A stretch of 64,000 bases of DNA from assembly GCF_004118375.1 (NCBI RefSeq), contig NZ_SDHX01000001.1, positions 1,863,693-1,927,692 of the forward strand, in the 5' to 3' direction. The stretch's first letter is position 1. Each line of letters starts with the position of its first letter. Position numbers and translations under genes: made by a program. The stretch is from Oleiharenicola lentus (lineage in GTDB: Bacteria > Verrucomicrobiota > Verrucomicrobiia > Opitutales > Opitutaceae). This document shows, piece by piece, positions 37,731 through 45,534 of the stretch. Under the pieces are notes generated by a model that did not search any database, was not told the origin of the DNA, and worked only from the letters and a program-made list of their open reading frames with translations.

Positions 37731-37762
37731 AAACGCCGCGAAGCAATTCGCGGCGTTTTTTT
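37731..37762 (+). terminator. Rho-independent terminator after ahcY
   Basis: An 11-bp stem (aacgccgcgaa with ttcgcggcgtt) closes a tetraloop gcaa and runs into seven T. It lies 10 bp after the ahcY stop. Confidence 0.92.
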
Positions 37763-37765
37763 GTT

Positions 37766-37817
37766 TGGAGGGCCCAGCTCAAGCTGGGCCGCGGCACATC
37801 ACGAGATGTGCCCTCCA
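37766..37817. repeat. Three-way-junction palindromic element (REP-like)
   Basis: The outer arms tggaggg (37766-37772) and ccctcca (37811-37817) enclose two hairpins: ggcccagct/agctgggcc (37771-37790) and ggcacatc/gatgtgcc (37793-37812). The element sits between the ahcY terminator and the cupin start codon. Its compact cruciform architecture resembles dispersed intergenic repeats such as REP elements. Confidence 0.65.
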
Positions 37818-37844
37818 GCTTTCGAACCGTCTGCAACATTTCCC

Positions 37845-38207
37845 ATGGCCACCCTCATTCCCAAACCCACCGTCATCGAAGCTGCCGGCAACAAGCCCAA
37901 GCTCATTGAGGAATATTTCGGTCGCGTGAACAGCGGCACCACCAGCACCAGCATCGCCCGCATGAAAAGCCCTGGCGGTTGGGTCGAGCCCGGCCAGACT
38001 CCGGAGTTCGATGAATACACCGTCGTGATACGCGGCGAGCTTCAGGTGAGGACCAAGTCCGCTACGCTGACCGTCAAGGCCGGTCAGGCCGTGCACACCT
38101 CGAAGGGTGAATGGGTTCAATACAGCACGCCCCATCCCGACGGTGCGGAATATATCGCCGTGTGCCTTCCCGCTTTCTCTCCGACGACAGTGCATCGGGA
38201 TGCATGA
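37845..38207 (+). CDS. Cupin domain protein
   Basis: A 120-residue single cupin starting MATLIPKPTVIEAAGNKPKL. The barrel motifs are weak: EPGQTPEFDEYTVVIRGELQ stands in place of a His-rich motif 1, and HTSKGEWVQYSTP of motif 2. Motif 1 retains Glu residues but lacks the usual HxH pair, so metal binding may differ or be absent. The start at 37845 excludes the palindromic element from the coding region. Ligand and role are unknown. It converges on the ABC ATPase gene across a 59-bp gap. Confidence 0.8.
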   Translation: MATLIPKPTVIEAAGNKPKLIEEYFGRVNSGTTSTSIARMKSPGGWVEPGQTPEFDEYTVVIRGELQVRTKSATLTVKAGQAVHTSKGEWVQYSTPHPDGAEYIAVCLPAFSPTTVHRDA

Positions 38208-38209
38208 GG

Positions 38210-38234
38210 GACGGCCGGACTTTGACCGGCCGTC
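38210..38234. terminator. Hairpin between convergent genes
   Basis: gacggccgg (38210-38218) and ccggccgtc (38226-38234) form a perfect 9-bp stem with a 7-nt loop, 3 bp after the cupin stop codon. No T-run follows in either direction, so the structure may protect mRNA ends or stop transcription with help from Rho. Confidence 0.45.
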
Positions 38235-38266
38235 TGGCCGGCCTCACTGAAGTAACGTCCGTGCGC

Positions 38267-39085
38267 CTAGACCACGTCGTAATTACGGCGAGTCTTTACC
38301 ACTTTCAACCTCGCGCCAAACAGCCGCGACAGCCGGCCTGAAGTCAGCATCTGCGCCTTCGAGCCGTCACCGACAATACGGCCGTCCTGCATCAGGATCA
38401 CGCGCTCGATCTCGGGGATGACGTCGGCGATGTGATGCGTCACGAGCAGCAGGGTGCGGCCGGCGCGGGCGAGCTTGCGCAGAAGGTCCCGGAATTCGCG
38501 CACCGCGCCCGGATCGAGGCTGTTGGTCGGTTCGTCGAGCACCAGCGCTTCGGGATCATGCACAAGGGCGCGGCCGATCATGGCGCGACGCTGCTCGCCG
38601 GAGGACATTTCTGAGACGGGCCGGTGGGCGAGATGGCTGATCTCGAGAAAGCGCAGGATCCCGCGGGCGTGGCGCTCATGCGCCGGCTTCACGCGGTGGT
38701 GCGGCCAGAGGCCGAGGCTGTTGAAATAGCCGGACAGCACGAGTTCGCGGGCGGTCACCTGGCGCAGCGTGACCTCGTGGGAAAGGTTGTGAAGCTGGTC
38801 GAGGGCCACGATGCCGAAGTGGCCGCGCAGGTCGTTGATGTCCCAGTCGGCCCGGCCCAGCAGTTCGAAACGCAGACCCGGCCGGTCCACCGGGTAGATC
38901 TCGCGGGTGATCGCCTTGATCAGGGTGGACTTGCCCGATCCGTTGGGGCCGAGCAACGCCACATGTTCCCCGCGTCGAATCTGGAGGGAAAAATCACGCA
39001 GCACGAAACGATCACCGCGGGGAACCGTGAGGCTCCTGAAATCAAGAATCAGAGGTGCGGAACGACGCCCAGATGCCGCTGCCAT
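38267..39085 (-). CDS. ABC transporter ATP-binding protein (YlmA/ModF-like)
   Basis: A 272-residue ATPase starting MAAASGRRSAPLILDFRSLT. Walker A is GPNGSGKST, the signature MSSGEQRRAMIGRAL and Walker B ALVLDEPTNSLDP, with the switch His in VTHHIADVIPEI. The layout resembles stand-alone ATPases annotated as YlmA or molybdenum-type. No permease gene is nearby, so it may serve a distant transporter or act in a non-transport role. It is 11 bp downstream of the small gene at 39097. Confidence 0.9.
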   Translation of the reverse strand: MAAASGRRSAPLILDFRSLTVPRGDRFVLRDFSLQIRRGEHVALLGPNGSGKSTLIKAITREIYPVDRPGLRFELLGRADWDINDLRGHFGIVALDQLHNLSHEVTLRQVTARELVLSGYFNSLGLWPHHRVKPAHERHARGILRFLEISHLAHRPVSEMSSGEQRRAMIGRALVHDPEALVLDEPTNSLDPGAVREFRDLLRKLARAGRTLLLVTHHIADVIPEIERVILMQDGRIVGDGSKAQMLTSGRLSRLFGARLKVVKTRRNYDVV

Positions 39086-39096
39086 GGCCAAGATGA

Positions 39097-39339
39097 TTAC
39101 TGCGGGCGCTTGGACTTCAGGTCGTTGAACTCCTTCGTGCTCATCAGCCGGCGCGGGAGGCGACGCTCCGCTTCGCTGAGGAGGCGATCCCACTGGTCGT
39201 CGGTGCCCTCAATGTCCTCCCAGGAGGTGTGGTGGCCGTGCTTGCGGCTGAACACGACGTTGCCGCCGTGAAAGCGGACGTTGATCTGCCATTTTTTTCC
39301 TTCGTCGTCTTTTTCCCACCAACCGAATTCCATGCCCAT
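39097..39339 (-). CDS. Small protein of unknown function (80 aa)
   Basis: An 80-residue protein starting MGMEFGWWEKDDEGKKWQIN. It has an aromatic, charged N-terminal half (VRFHGGNVVFSRKHGHHTSW) and a helical C-terminal half (TDDQWDRLLSEAERRLPRRL). The repeated His and Trp residues suggest a compact fold, possibly nucleic-acid or metal-binding. I have no family name for it. It is placed between DUF420 and the ABC ATPase gene and is probably co-transcribed with one or both. A second Met at residue 3 could be the true start. Confidence 0.65.
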   Translation of the reverse strand: MGMEFGWWEKDDEGKKWQINVRFHGGNVVFSRKHGHHTSWEDIEGTDDQWDRLLSEAERRLPRRLMSTKEFNDLKSKRPQ

Positions 39340-39398
39340 GGCCTAAAGAGGAGGGTGGGAACCCCGGGAGACAAGATTCAAGTGCTGGCGCCAGACGC

Positions 39399-39839
39399 TC
39401 AGGCCGGAGAGGCGGGCCACCACTGATAAAGGAAGAAATAAACCAACACACCCGTCACCGAAACGTAGAGCCAGATGGGAAAGGTGACTTTGGCCCAGCG
39501 TTTATGGCGTTCGAAATCGCCCTTGAGCGCCATGGCGAAGGTCTTGGGCACAAGCCAGGCGATTGCGATGGCGAGCACGATATGGGTGAAGAGCATCGTG
39601 TAGTAGATGGCGCGGATGGCCGGGCTTTCGCCGCCAAATGGCGTGTGCACTCCCTTGACGAGAATCTTGTGGGCAACGTAGCCAACCAGGAAAACCGCCG
39701 ACACCGCGCCGGCCGAGAGCATCGCCGCGCGGTGCGCTTCGCGCTTACCCTGCTTGATCAGAACGAAGCCGGCCAGGATCAACACAGTGGCAGTTGCGTT
39801 TAGCGCCGCGTTGAGGGTGGGGATGTCTTGGACGGTCAT
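39399..39839 (-). CDS. DUF420 membrane protein (CtaM-like)
   Basis: A 146-residue protein with four hydrophobic helices. It has MTVQDIPTLNAALNATATVL at the start, the conserved KREAHRAAMLSAGAVSAVFL in the second helix, and HIVLAIAIAWLVPKTFAMAL with a C-terminal RHKRWAKVTFPIWLYVSVTG. This is the DUF420 family, whose members assist assembly of heme A-containing oxidases. It starts 4 bp after the ctaB stop codon, consistent with that role. The caa3 structural genes are at 8-13 kb. Confidence 0.88.
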   Translation of the reverse strand: MTVQDIPTLNAALNATATVLILAGFVLIKQGKREAHRAAMLSAGAVSAVFLVGYVAHKILVKGVHTPFGGESPAIRAIYYTMLFTHIVLAIAIAWLVPKTFAMALKGDFERHKRWAKVTFPIWLYVSVTGVLVYFFLYQWWPASPA

Positions 39840-39842
39840 GAA

Positions 39843-40799
39843 TCAGGGCTGGTTAAAGACGGGCAGGTAGTGTCCCGACAATTTGAAGACCATGCGATCG
39901 GCGACGAGCAAAGCGAGCAGCAGGGGCAGGTAAGTGATCGAGATGCGGAAAAGCCGACGTGCCTCGGTATCACGCCGGGTTGGATCCAGAAAAACAAACG
40001 CCGAGCGCAAAAACCACAGGTCCAGCAACGCGGTGGCGGCGAAGTAATACCACGAGCAGTAGCCCAACAGGGTAGGCAGCAGGCTGGCGGCCGTCAGCAG
40101 CACGGTCCAGAAGAAGGTCCAGCGGGCGAGACCGTTGCCACTGGGGTCCACGACAGAACGCATCGGCATCCCGGCAGCGGCGTAATCGCGGCGGTAGGTC
40201 CACGCGAGGGCGAAGAAGTGCGGCATTTGCCAGGCGAACATGATGGCGAACAGGGACCAGCCAAGCCCGGGGTTGGAGCGACCGGCGGCGGCCCAACCGA
40301 TGAGCGGCGGAAGCGCGCCGCTGATGGCGCCGAGCTCGGTGTTCCAGCGCGACCAGCGCTTGGCCGGCGTGTAAATGGCAAGGTAGGCCACGATCGTGCC
40401 CAGCGCGATCAGGGCGGAGGTGCCATTGACGAGCTTGAAGAGCAGCATCAGTCCCGCGATGCACAGGAGCCAGCCGACCACGAAGGCGGAGCCGGGCTGA
40501 ATGACTCCGGTTGGAATCGGCCGGCCGGCGGTGCGTTGCATCTTGGCGTCGGTATCGCCCTCCATCCACATGTTCAGCGCCGCGACACCACCGGCGCACA
40601 GGGCCGTCCCGATCACGACCAGGAGTGTCCGTTGTAGGTCCCAGTAGGAATACGGCACCGCCGCCAGATAGCCGACCATCGCCGTGATCACCGACATGAA
40701 GCTCAACCGTGGCTTGGTCAGCTCAAGATAGTGTCGCCAGGTTGCGCGCGGCAGGGTGGTGTTAGCGGCTTCCGGAATCTGGTCTATGGTGCGGGTCAT
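39843..40799 (-). CDS. ctaB: Protoheme IX farnesyltransferase
   Basis: A 318-residue UbiA-family prenyltransferase with about nine helices. The two substrate-binding Asp-rich regions are visible as NMWMEGDTDAKMQRTAGRP and a second loop, WTYRRDYAAAGMPMRSVVDP. It converts heme B to heme O. Start MTRTIDQIPEAANTTLPRAT; the ctaB start overlaps the ctaA stop by 4 bp, showing tight translational coupling. With ctaA it supplies the heme A of the caa3 oxidase. Confidence 0.95.
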   Translation of the reverse strand: MTRTIDQIPEAANTTLPRATWRHYLELTKPRLSFMSVITAMVGYLAAVPYSYWDLQRTLLVVIGTALCAGGVAALNMWMEGDTDAKMQRTAGRPIPTGVIQPGSAFVVGWLLCIAGLMLLFKLVNGTSALIALGTIVAYLAIYTPAKRWSRWNTELGAISGALPPLIGWAAAGRSNPGLGWSLFAIMFAWQMPHFFALAWTYRRDYAAAGMPMRSVVDPSGNGLARWTFFWTVLLTAASLLPTLLGYCSWYYFAATALLDLWFLRSAFVFLDPTRRDTEARRLFRISITYLPLLLALLVADRMVFKLSGHYLPVFNQP

Positions 40800-41758
40800 C
40801 GGACTGGGCGCTCAATCATGCTGCGCTGCGTGATGAACACCACGGCAAAAGTCGTGGCCAGGGTCAGGGCGCCGAAAACCACGTGACCCGTGGTCATGGT
40901 CACGCTCCGGCCGGTCCAGATGATCTTGGCACCGAGAAAAATTTGCACGGCCACGAGTGCGAGAAGCACGAAGCTGGCGGCGCGCACCAGCACATGCAGA
41001 CCTTTGTCCCGCCAGAGGTAGTGGCCGTAAACCGCAATCGCCACCCCGATGAACACCGCCATCAGCCGGTGCGCCATCTGGAGCACAACGCGATAATCCC
41101 AGTAGGCCGGCAGCAGGTGGCCGTCCGGGGTTGAGAGTGGGAATGTTGGGATCACCATGCCGGCGTAGTTGTGCCGCATGGTCACGGCCACGGCGAGTTG
41201 GAGGAACAGCAGAAACAGGCAGAGTCCGCCCAGCAGGCGGACGCGACGCGAAGCCTGACCGATGGTGTCGGTCACCCACGGGCGCGAAAGTCCCGCCACG
41301 ATGGCGAAGAGCACGCACACATAAACCTGCGCGAGCATGCCGTGGGGCAGACGAAGCATCTGGCCTAGGGTCATGTCAAAGCCGGGCACCCCGATGGAAT
41401 CGAGCAGCACCCGCTTGCCGCCGATCAGTCCCTGGAAAATCACAATGCCCAAGGCCCACCAGCCGAGCTGGCGCAGCCAGCGCCGTTCCTCCCGGAGGTG
41501 CAGCCAGACCGCAAGGCCGATGGTCACCAGCCCCATCACGACCCCCGAAAGCCGATGCGAGTGCTCGGCAAATTTATCGATTTCGGTGAGCCAGCCCGGC
41601 GGATTGACCGACCCGTTGGAGAGGGGCCAGTCGGGAAACGCCATGCCCGCGCCGATGGTGGTGGTAAGGGCTCCCAGCGCGACGAGCACGAAAACCCATG
41701 CGCTGCCGATAGCGGCGAACCAGGCAAGGGCGGGCTTGTAGGCGTAAGTGCGGGACAT
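40796..41758 (-). CDS. ctaA: Heme A synthase
   Basis: A 320-residue membrane protein with eight helices starting MSRTYAYKPALAWFAAIGSA. The heme-binding His residues are in FAEHSHRLSGVVMGLVTIGL (first half), RLPHGMLAQVYVCVLFAIV, and VVLQMAHRLMAVFIGVAI (second half). It oxidises heme O to heme A. The first extracytoplasmic loop (DWPLSNGSVNPPGWLT) has no Cys pair, unlike the Bacillus enzyme. It is the first gene of the ctaA-ctaB-DUF420 operon and diverges from the SCO-like gene. Confidence 0.94.
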   Translation of the reverse strand: MSRTYAYKPALAWFAAIGSAWVFVLVALGALTTTIGAGMAFPDWPLSNGSVNPPGWLTEIDKFAEHSHRLSGVVMGLVTIGLAVWLHLREERRWLRQLGWWALGIVIFQGLIGGKRVLLDSIGVPGFDMTLGQMLRLPHGMLAQVYVCVLFAIVAGLSRPWVTDTIGQASRRVRLLGGLCLFLLFLQLAVAVTMRHNYAGMVIPTFPLSTPDGHLLPAYWDYRVVLQMAHRLMAVFIGVAIAVYGHYLWRDKGLHVLVRAASFVLLALVAVQIFLGAKIIWTGRSVTMTTGHVVFGALTLATTFAVVFITQRSMIERPVR

Positions 41759-41856
41759 CAGGAGGGGTGATGACGTGGAATCCGGCAGGTCATAGCCCGG
41801 GCCGGAAGGGCGCAAACCTTTTGACAATTCTCCGGCTTGGCAAATGGGTTGGGGGT

Positions 41857-42774
41857 ATGCTGCCAAGGTATTCGTGCGCCGCCGTTGTCATGTTTTGCCT
41901 GCTAATGGTCGCGGCTGGGTGCGGAAAGCGACCGGACTCCGCGTCAGGATCAGCCAACACCAACGCCACGCCCGTCGCCCCCGCCGAGATCCGGCATCCG
42001 CTCAAGGGAGAGATTCTGCAGGCTGATGGCGAACGGCAGGTGCTCATCGTGACCCACGACGAGATCAAAGGCTACATGCCGGCCATGACCATGGAGTTCA
42101 AGGTGACCAAGGCCGATGTGGCCAACGCCAAGCCGGGCCAGCGCATCCGGGCCGAACTGGTCGAGCGCAACGGCGACTACTTTCTCGAGAAAATCTGGCC
42201 CGATGACACCGTGACGGTCTCGACGCTCGACGCGGCGGCCAAGGCGCTCGCGCAGGATACGGCCATTCGCGGCAAGGAGGCCTATCGGGAGATTGGTGAG
42301 AATTTGCCGGGGTTCACGCTCCTTGACCAGGAGGGCCGCACGGTTGCGGCCAACCGCTTTCGCGGCAAACGCGTGGTCCTGAACTTCATCTTCACACGCT
42401 GTCCCATCGCCACAATGTGTCCGGCGGCCACGCTCAAGATGGCCCAGCTCCAACAGGCCGCGCGCGAGGCCGGCGCCAAGGACTTCGAGCTCGTGTCGGT
42501 TTCGCTCGATCCGGAATACGACACGCCCGGGGTGCTGCGGGACTACGCCGAGGCCCGCGGTCTTGATCTGGCCAATTGGTCATTTCTCACCGGCCCCGAC
42601 ACGGCTGTGCGCCATCTGCTCACGCAACTCGGCGTGATCCGTGAATTCGAGGGTGCCACTATCAAGCACACGTTGGCCACCGTGCTGATCGATGAAACCG
42701 GCCGCATCATCTATCGCGCGGACGGGAGTTCCTGGCAGATTGACGATTTCGTCAAACGACTGAAAAGGACATGA
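41857..42774 (+). CDS. SCO-family copper chaperone with N-terminal CusF-like domain
   Basis: A 305-residue lipoprotein with lipobox MVAAGC (Cys22). Residues about 45-115 form a CusF/PF11604-like copper-binding domain (GYMPAMTMEFKV at 72-83, Met-rich). Residues 145-305 form a SCO1/SenC thioredoxin-fold domain with RCPIATMC at 181-188 and the later His in IKHTLATVLID. The two Cys residues are separated by five residues instead of the canonical three (CX3C). It delivers copper to the CuA site of the oxidase. The start at 41857 is preferred because a leader beginning at 41767 would overlap the divergent ctaA region. It overlaps the next gene by 4 bp. Confidence 0.88.
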   Translation: MLPRYSCAAVVMFCLLMVAAGCGKRPDSASGSANTNATPVAPAEIRHPLKGEILQADGERQVLIVTHDEIKGYMPAMTMEFKVTKADVANAKPGQRIRAELVERNGDYFLEKIWPDDTVTVSTLDAAAKALAQDTAIRGKEAYREIGENLPGFTLLDQEGRTVAANRFRGKRVVLNFIFTRCPIATMCPAATLKMAQLQQAAREAGAKDFELVSVSLDPEYDTPGVLRDYAEARGLDLANWSFLTGPDTAVRHLLTQLGVIREFEGATIKHTLATVLIDETGRIIYRADGSSWQIDDFVKRLKRT

Positions 42775-43667
42775 GCAGCAAGCGGCGACAGATCATCCTC
42801 ATCACCGCCGTGGCGGTTGCGCTCTACTTGGGCGTGCGGCTGCTGCCGGTGGGTTCGAATGTTAACCACATGGACTTCCGGTTGGAAGGGAAGGGCGCCA
42901 TCGAGTTCTGCGATCCGGCCAATCCGCAGTTCATCCCGGTCGTGTCGGCGCGTTCGCCTGTGGTCATGACGCTCAAGAGTGAGCGCCCGCCGGTGCGGCA
43001 TGAACCGGTGGAGTTTACGCTCACGCTGCGCACCGCCAGCGGCAAGCCCATCGGCCCGGCCGATCTTATCGTCGCGCACACGCGCAAGCTCCACCTGCTC
43101 GTTGTGGACCCGACGCTCTCCGACTACCAGCACCTGCATCCGGAGCCCGGCCGCAAGCCGGGTGAATGGAAGTTCAGTCTCACGCCGTCCCGGGCTGGCG
43201 AGTATCGCGTGTTTGCCGACTTCACACCGGCTGCGACCCAGCGCGGGCTCTACGCTGCGGCAGATTTCACGGTGCCCGGTACGGTGGCCACGGTCATCAA
43301 CGCGGGCAACACGACCTGGCAGGATCTTGGTTTCCTCTTTGAACTGGAGCTGCCGGCTGTGCTCAACGCTGGCAAACCCGCCGATTTAAAGTTCCGCATC
43401 GAGAGTCAGGGCGCGAAGAAGGTGCCTGTGCCGCTCCGCCCCGTCATGGGAGCCTATGCGCACCTGGTGGCGTTTGACGAATCTCGCTCCGGTTTTGCCC
43501 ATCTGCATCCGGCCGAGGCAGACTTGGCTCAGCCACCCGATTTGCTCCGCCCTGAACTAAATTTTAAGGTCACAATTCCGCAGCCCGGGCGATATGTGAT
43601 CTGGGCGCAGGTGGATTTAGATGGTCGGGAGGTTTTCGCACCCTTCTGGGTCGATGTCCTGCCCTGA
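42771..43667 (+). CDS. YtkA-like periplasmic protein, possible copper handling
   Basis: A 298-residue protein with an N-terminal membrane anchor or signal peptide (MSSKRRQIILITAVAVALYL). Two beta-sandwich domains follow. The first contains HTRKLHLLVVDPTLSDYQHL, ending HPEPGRKPGEW. The second has GAYAHLVAFDESRSGFAHLH. The paired His clusters in both repeats look like metal ligands and match the YtkA-like/FixH-type family. It is translationally coupled to the SCO-like gene (4-bp overlap), so a role in copper insertion into the caa3 oxidase is a reasonable inference. Confidence 0.75.
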   Translation: MSSKRRQIILITAVAVALYLGVRLLPVGSNVNHMDFRLEGKGAIEFCDPANPQFIPVVSARSPVVMTLKSERPPVRHEPVEFTLTLRTASGKPIGPADLIVAHTRKLHLLVVDPTLSDYQHLHPEPGRKPGEWKFSLTPSRAGEYRVFADFTPAATQRGLYAAADFTVPGTVATVINAGNTTWQDLGFLFELELPAVLNAGKPADLKFRIESQGAKKVPVPLRPVMGAYAHLVAFDESRSGFAHLHPAEADLAQPPDLLRPELNFKVTIPQPGRYVIWAQVDLDGREVFAPFWVDVLP

Positions 43668-43904
43668 GATCAGATCCGCCGCCAAGATGGGTGCAGGGTA
43701 GTTACTTTGGCGCTTAGGGTTGTAAATCTATTGGGTAAAACGTCAGACTTCCTTACGGATACTTACTTGCGATAAGCATTAGAGTTGTAGCATCCTTAAA
43801 AATATGTATCCTAAGTATCATATAATAAGCTATTAAAGATAGTAGCATAAGACCGTTCATGAAATGGCAGAAATTCTGCAATAAGGGTAGATACCTATAT
43901 TTAC
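43668..43904. other. AT-rich intergenic leader upstream of the VPDSG-CTERM gene
   Basis: About 237 bp of strikingly AT-rich sequence in a GC-rich chromosome. It contains an inverted repeat gatactta (43758-43765) with taagtatc (43812-43819), several copies of tat/ata steps, and a sigma-54-like promoter near its end. No open gene is visible. It probably serves as a promoter-rich leader, or is recently acquired DNA. Confidence 0.5.
43865..43880 (+). promoter_or_regulatory. Possible sigma-54 promoter (-24/-12)
   Basis: TGGCAGAAATTCTGCA fits the -24 GG and -12 GC spacing of sigma-54 promoters (GG at 43866-43867, GC at 43878-43879), with one mismatch in the TTGC part. The same bases form a palindrome, gcagaa-a-ttctgc, so an operator is an alternative. 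The expected start of transcription would leave only about 14 nt before the ATG, which weakens the case. Confidence 0.35.
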
Positions 43905-44717
43905 ATGAAGAATAGTCTTACCCACGCTTTCCTGATTCTCGCCACTGCAGCGGTTGCTTTTGCCAATCCCTACGGCACCAACATCACGATCTCCGACAAG
44001 AATTACTCCGGCTCGGGTTGGTATTCCAACCGTGAGGATCAGGAGACGGAGACCAACCCCAACACGATCACGAGCCAGGCTTGGGATCTTGAAGGTATGT
44101 TCCTACACGGCCAGACCCTCACCCTCGTGGGTGGCTACGATTTCAAGAACGGCGTGCTCGCGAACAACAAGGTCTATCGCTCTGGTGACATATTCGTCGA
44201 TATCAACGGTGATGCCAAGTATGGCCAGTCTGCGAACGGTTCTTCAGGCAAAAACGGCACCGTCGCCAATTCCTTTGGCTGGGATTATGTGCTGGATCTC
44301 AATTTCACGACGATGACCTACAACGTCATCGCCCTTACCGCGCAGAGTTTGGTGAACCGTGGCACGGACGTGGCTTCCTCCAATCCTTGGACCTACCAAA
44401 GTGGTGGCACTGCGGTGAACGGCTACCAAGGCTTGGCGATGAGTTATACGCCGAACCTGACGAATGCCTTCACCGGATTCTTGGGTGACAGCTCCAATAC
44501 CACCAGCTGGTCGACGGGCACCAACGACAAGCATTATGCCCTGTCCGTTGACCTGGCCTATTTCGCCGGACAGGACGCCATGTTCCACTACACGATGGAA
44601 TGCGGTAACGACAACCTGATGGGTCAGGCGCATGTCCCGGACTCCGGTTCGACCAGCCTCATGATTGGGGTCGGCCTTCTCGCCCTCGTGGGCGCTCGCC
44701 GCAAGCTGATCCGCTGA
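43905..44717 (+). CDS. VPDSG-CTERM sorted secreted protein
   Basis: A 270-residue protein with a signal peptide (MKNSLTHAFLILATAAVAFA). The middle is an Asn/Gly/Ser-rich beta-type domain (NITISDKNYSGSGWYSNRED). The C-terminus is a textbook sorting tail: HVPDSGSTSLMIGVGLLALV followed by GARRKLIR, that is, a VPDSG motif, a hydrophobic helix and an Arg/Lys tail. Such tails are processed by exosortase in Verrucomicrobiota (the exosortase C type), usually to place the protein in the envelope or extracellular matrix. No exosortase gene is in the window. Its AT-rich leader and codon usage differ from the flanking genes. Confidence 0.85.
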   Translation: MKNSLTHAFLILATAAVAFANPYGTNITISDKNYSGSGWYSNREDQETETNPNTITSQAWDLEGMFLHGQTLTLVGGYDFKNGVLANNKVYRSGDIFVDINGDAKYGQSANGSSGKNGTVANSFGWDYVLDLNFTTMTYNVIALTAQSLVNRGTDVASSNPWTYQSGGTAVNGYQGLAMSYTPNLTNAFTGFLGDSSNTTSWSTGTNDKHYALSVDLAYFAGQDAMFHYTMECGNDNLMGQAHVPDSGSTSLMIGVGLLALVGARRKLIR

Positions 44718-44741
44718 AATACAGGATCCGCTGAATTTGCA

Positions 44742-44773
44742 GACAGGAGTCCCCGGTGACTCCTGTCTTTTTT
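44742..44773 (+). terminator. Rho-independent terminator after the VPDSG-CTERM gene
   Basis: gacaggagtc (44742-44751) pairs with gactcctgtc (44758-44767) around a 6-nt loop, followed by six T. It lies 24 bp after the stop codon. Confidence 0.92.
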
Positions 44774-44803
44774 GTTAACTCGGTTTGCTTGAATTCGGCC
44801 CCG

Positions 44804-45496
44804 TTACACCGGTTCCCCGGAGAGCGCCAGCACCTGCCCACCGTCGGTGCTGAGGTAGCGACCGAGTTCGGTGCCGGGAAAGCTGCCGTAGACCCCCGGG
44901 TGGCAGCGTAGCAACCCCTCACGGGCCAGACGCACGATGCTCCGGCCGTTGGACTCGGCGTCGTTGCAAAACCAGTGTGGCCGCGACTTGTTCGGCCACA
45001 CGACGCTTCCGCGCAGCAGGTCGCCAATAATGGCTTCGCCTGAAGCTAGCACCACGGAGATCGAGCCGGGGGTGTGGCCCGGAGTGGCCAAAACCTTGCC
45101 CTTCACGCCATAGGTTTCCAGCGAGATACCCTCGCGGAAAATAAGGTCGGGCTCAAAGGCTTCGAATTGCTCGTCCACAAAAGGTCGCAGCACCCGGCCG
45201 AGCGTGTCCTGCGCCGCCAGAATTCCATTGCGACCCTGCCGCACAAGCGGGCAGTCGCCGATATGCAGGGCAACCTGGGCTCCACTCCGCCGCCGCAGTT
45301 CCGCCGCGCAGCCGGCATGGTTGCTGTGTCCGTGGGTGAGCAGGATAAGGGCTAGGTCTTCGGGTTTGAGACTGACCGCCTTCAAGGCGGCGAGGATGCG
45401 CTTCAGGTCACCCGGAGCGCCTGTGTCCACCAGCACCGGTCGCTCTCCGAGCAGCAGGTAACAGTTGGAAATCGCGCCTTTGATGCGGATCAGCAT
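44804..45496 (-). CDS. MBL-fold hydrolase with altered metal motif
   Basis: A 230-residue protein starting MLIRIKGAISNCYLLLGERP. The metallo-beta-lactamase fold is clear: VLVDTGAPGD, THGHSNHAG (54-62), ATPGHTPGSISVVL (His141), and IIGDL (Asp159). The second-metal Asp of the usual HxHxDH motif is replaced by Asn59 (H55-G-H57-S-N59-H60). This may reduce the affinity of the second metal site. The substrate is unknown. It is 38 bp downstream of the AMP nucleosidase gene, and both are on the minus strand. Confidence 0.88.
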   Translation of the reverse strand: MLIRIKGAISNCYLLLGERPVLVDTGAPGDLKRILAALKAVSLKPEDLALILLTHGHSNHAGCAAELRRRSGAQVALHIGDCPLVRQGRNGILAAQDTLGRVLRPFVDEQFEAFEPDLIFREGISLETYGVKGKVLATPGHTPGSISVVLASGEAIIGDLLRGSVVWPNKSRPHWFCNDAESNGRSIVRLAREGLLRCHPGVYGSFPGTELGRYLSTDGGQVLALSGEPV

Positions 45497-45534
45497 GGCT
45501 GGAATCGGCTGGATCGAATGCGATCCGAGACCAA

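Noticed and set aside
41821-41826. Perfect TTGACA hexamer as -35 box for the SCO-like gene
   Set aside because: No acceptable -10 hexamer at 16-18 bp, and the implied start would fall at or after the chosen ATG.
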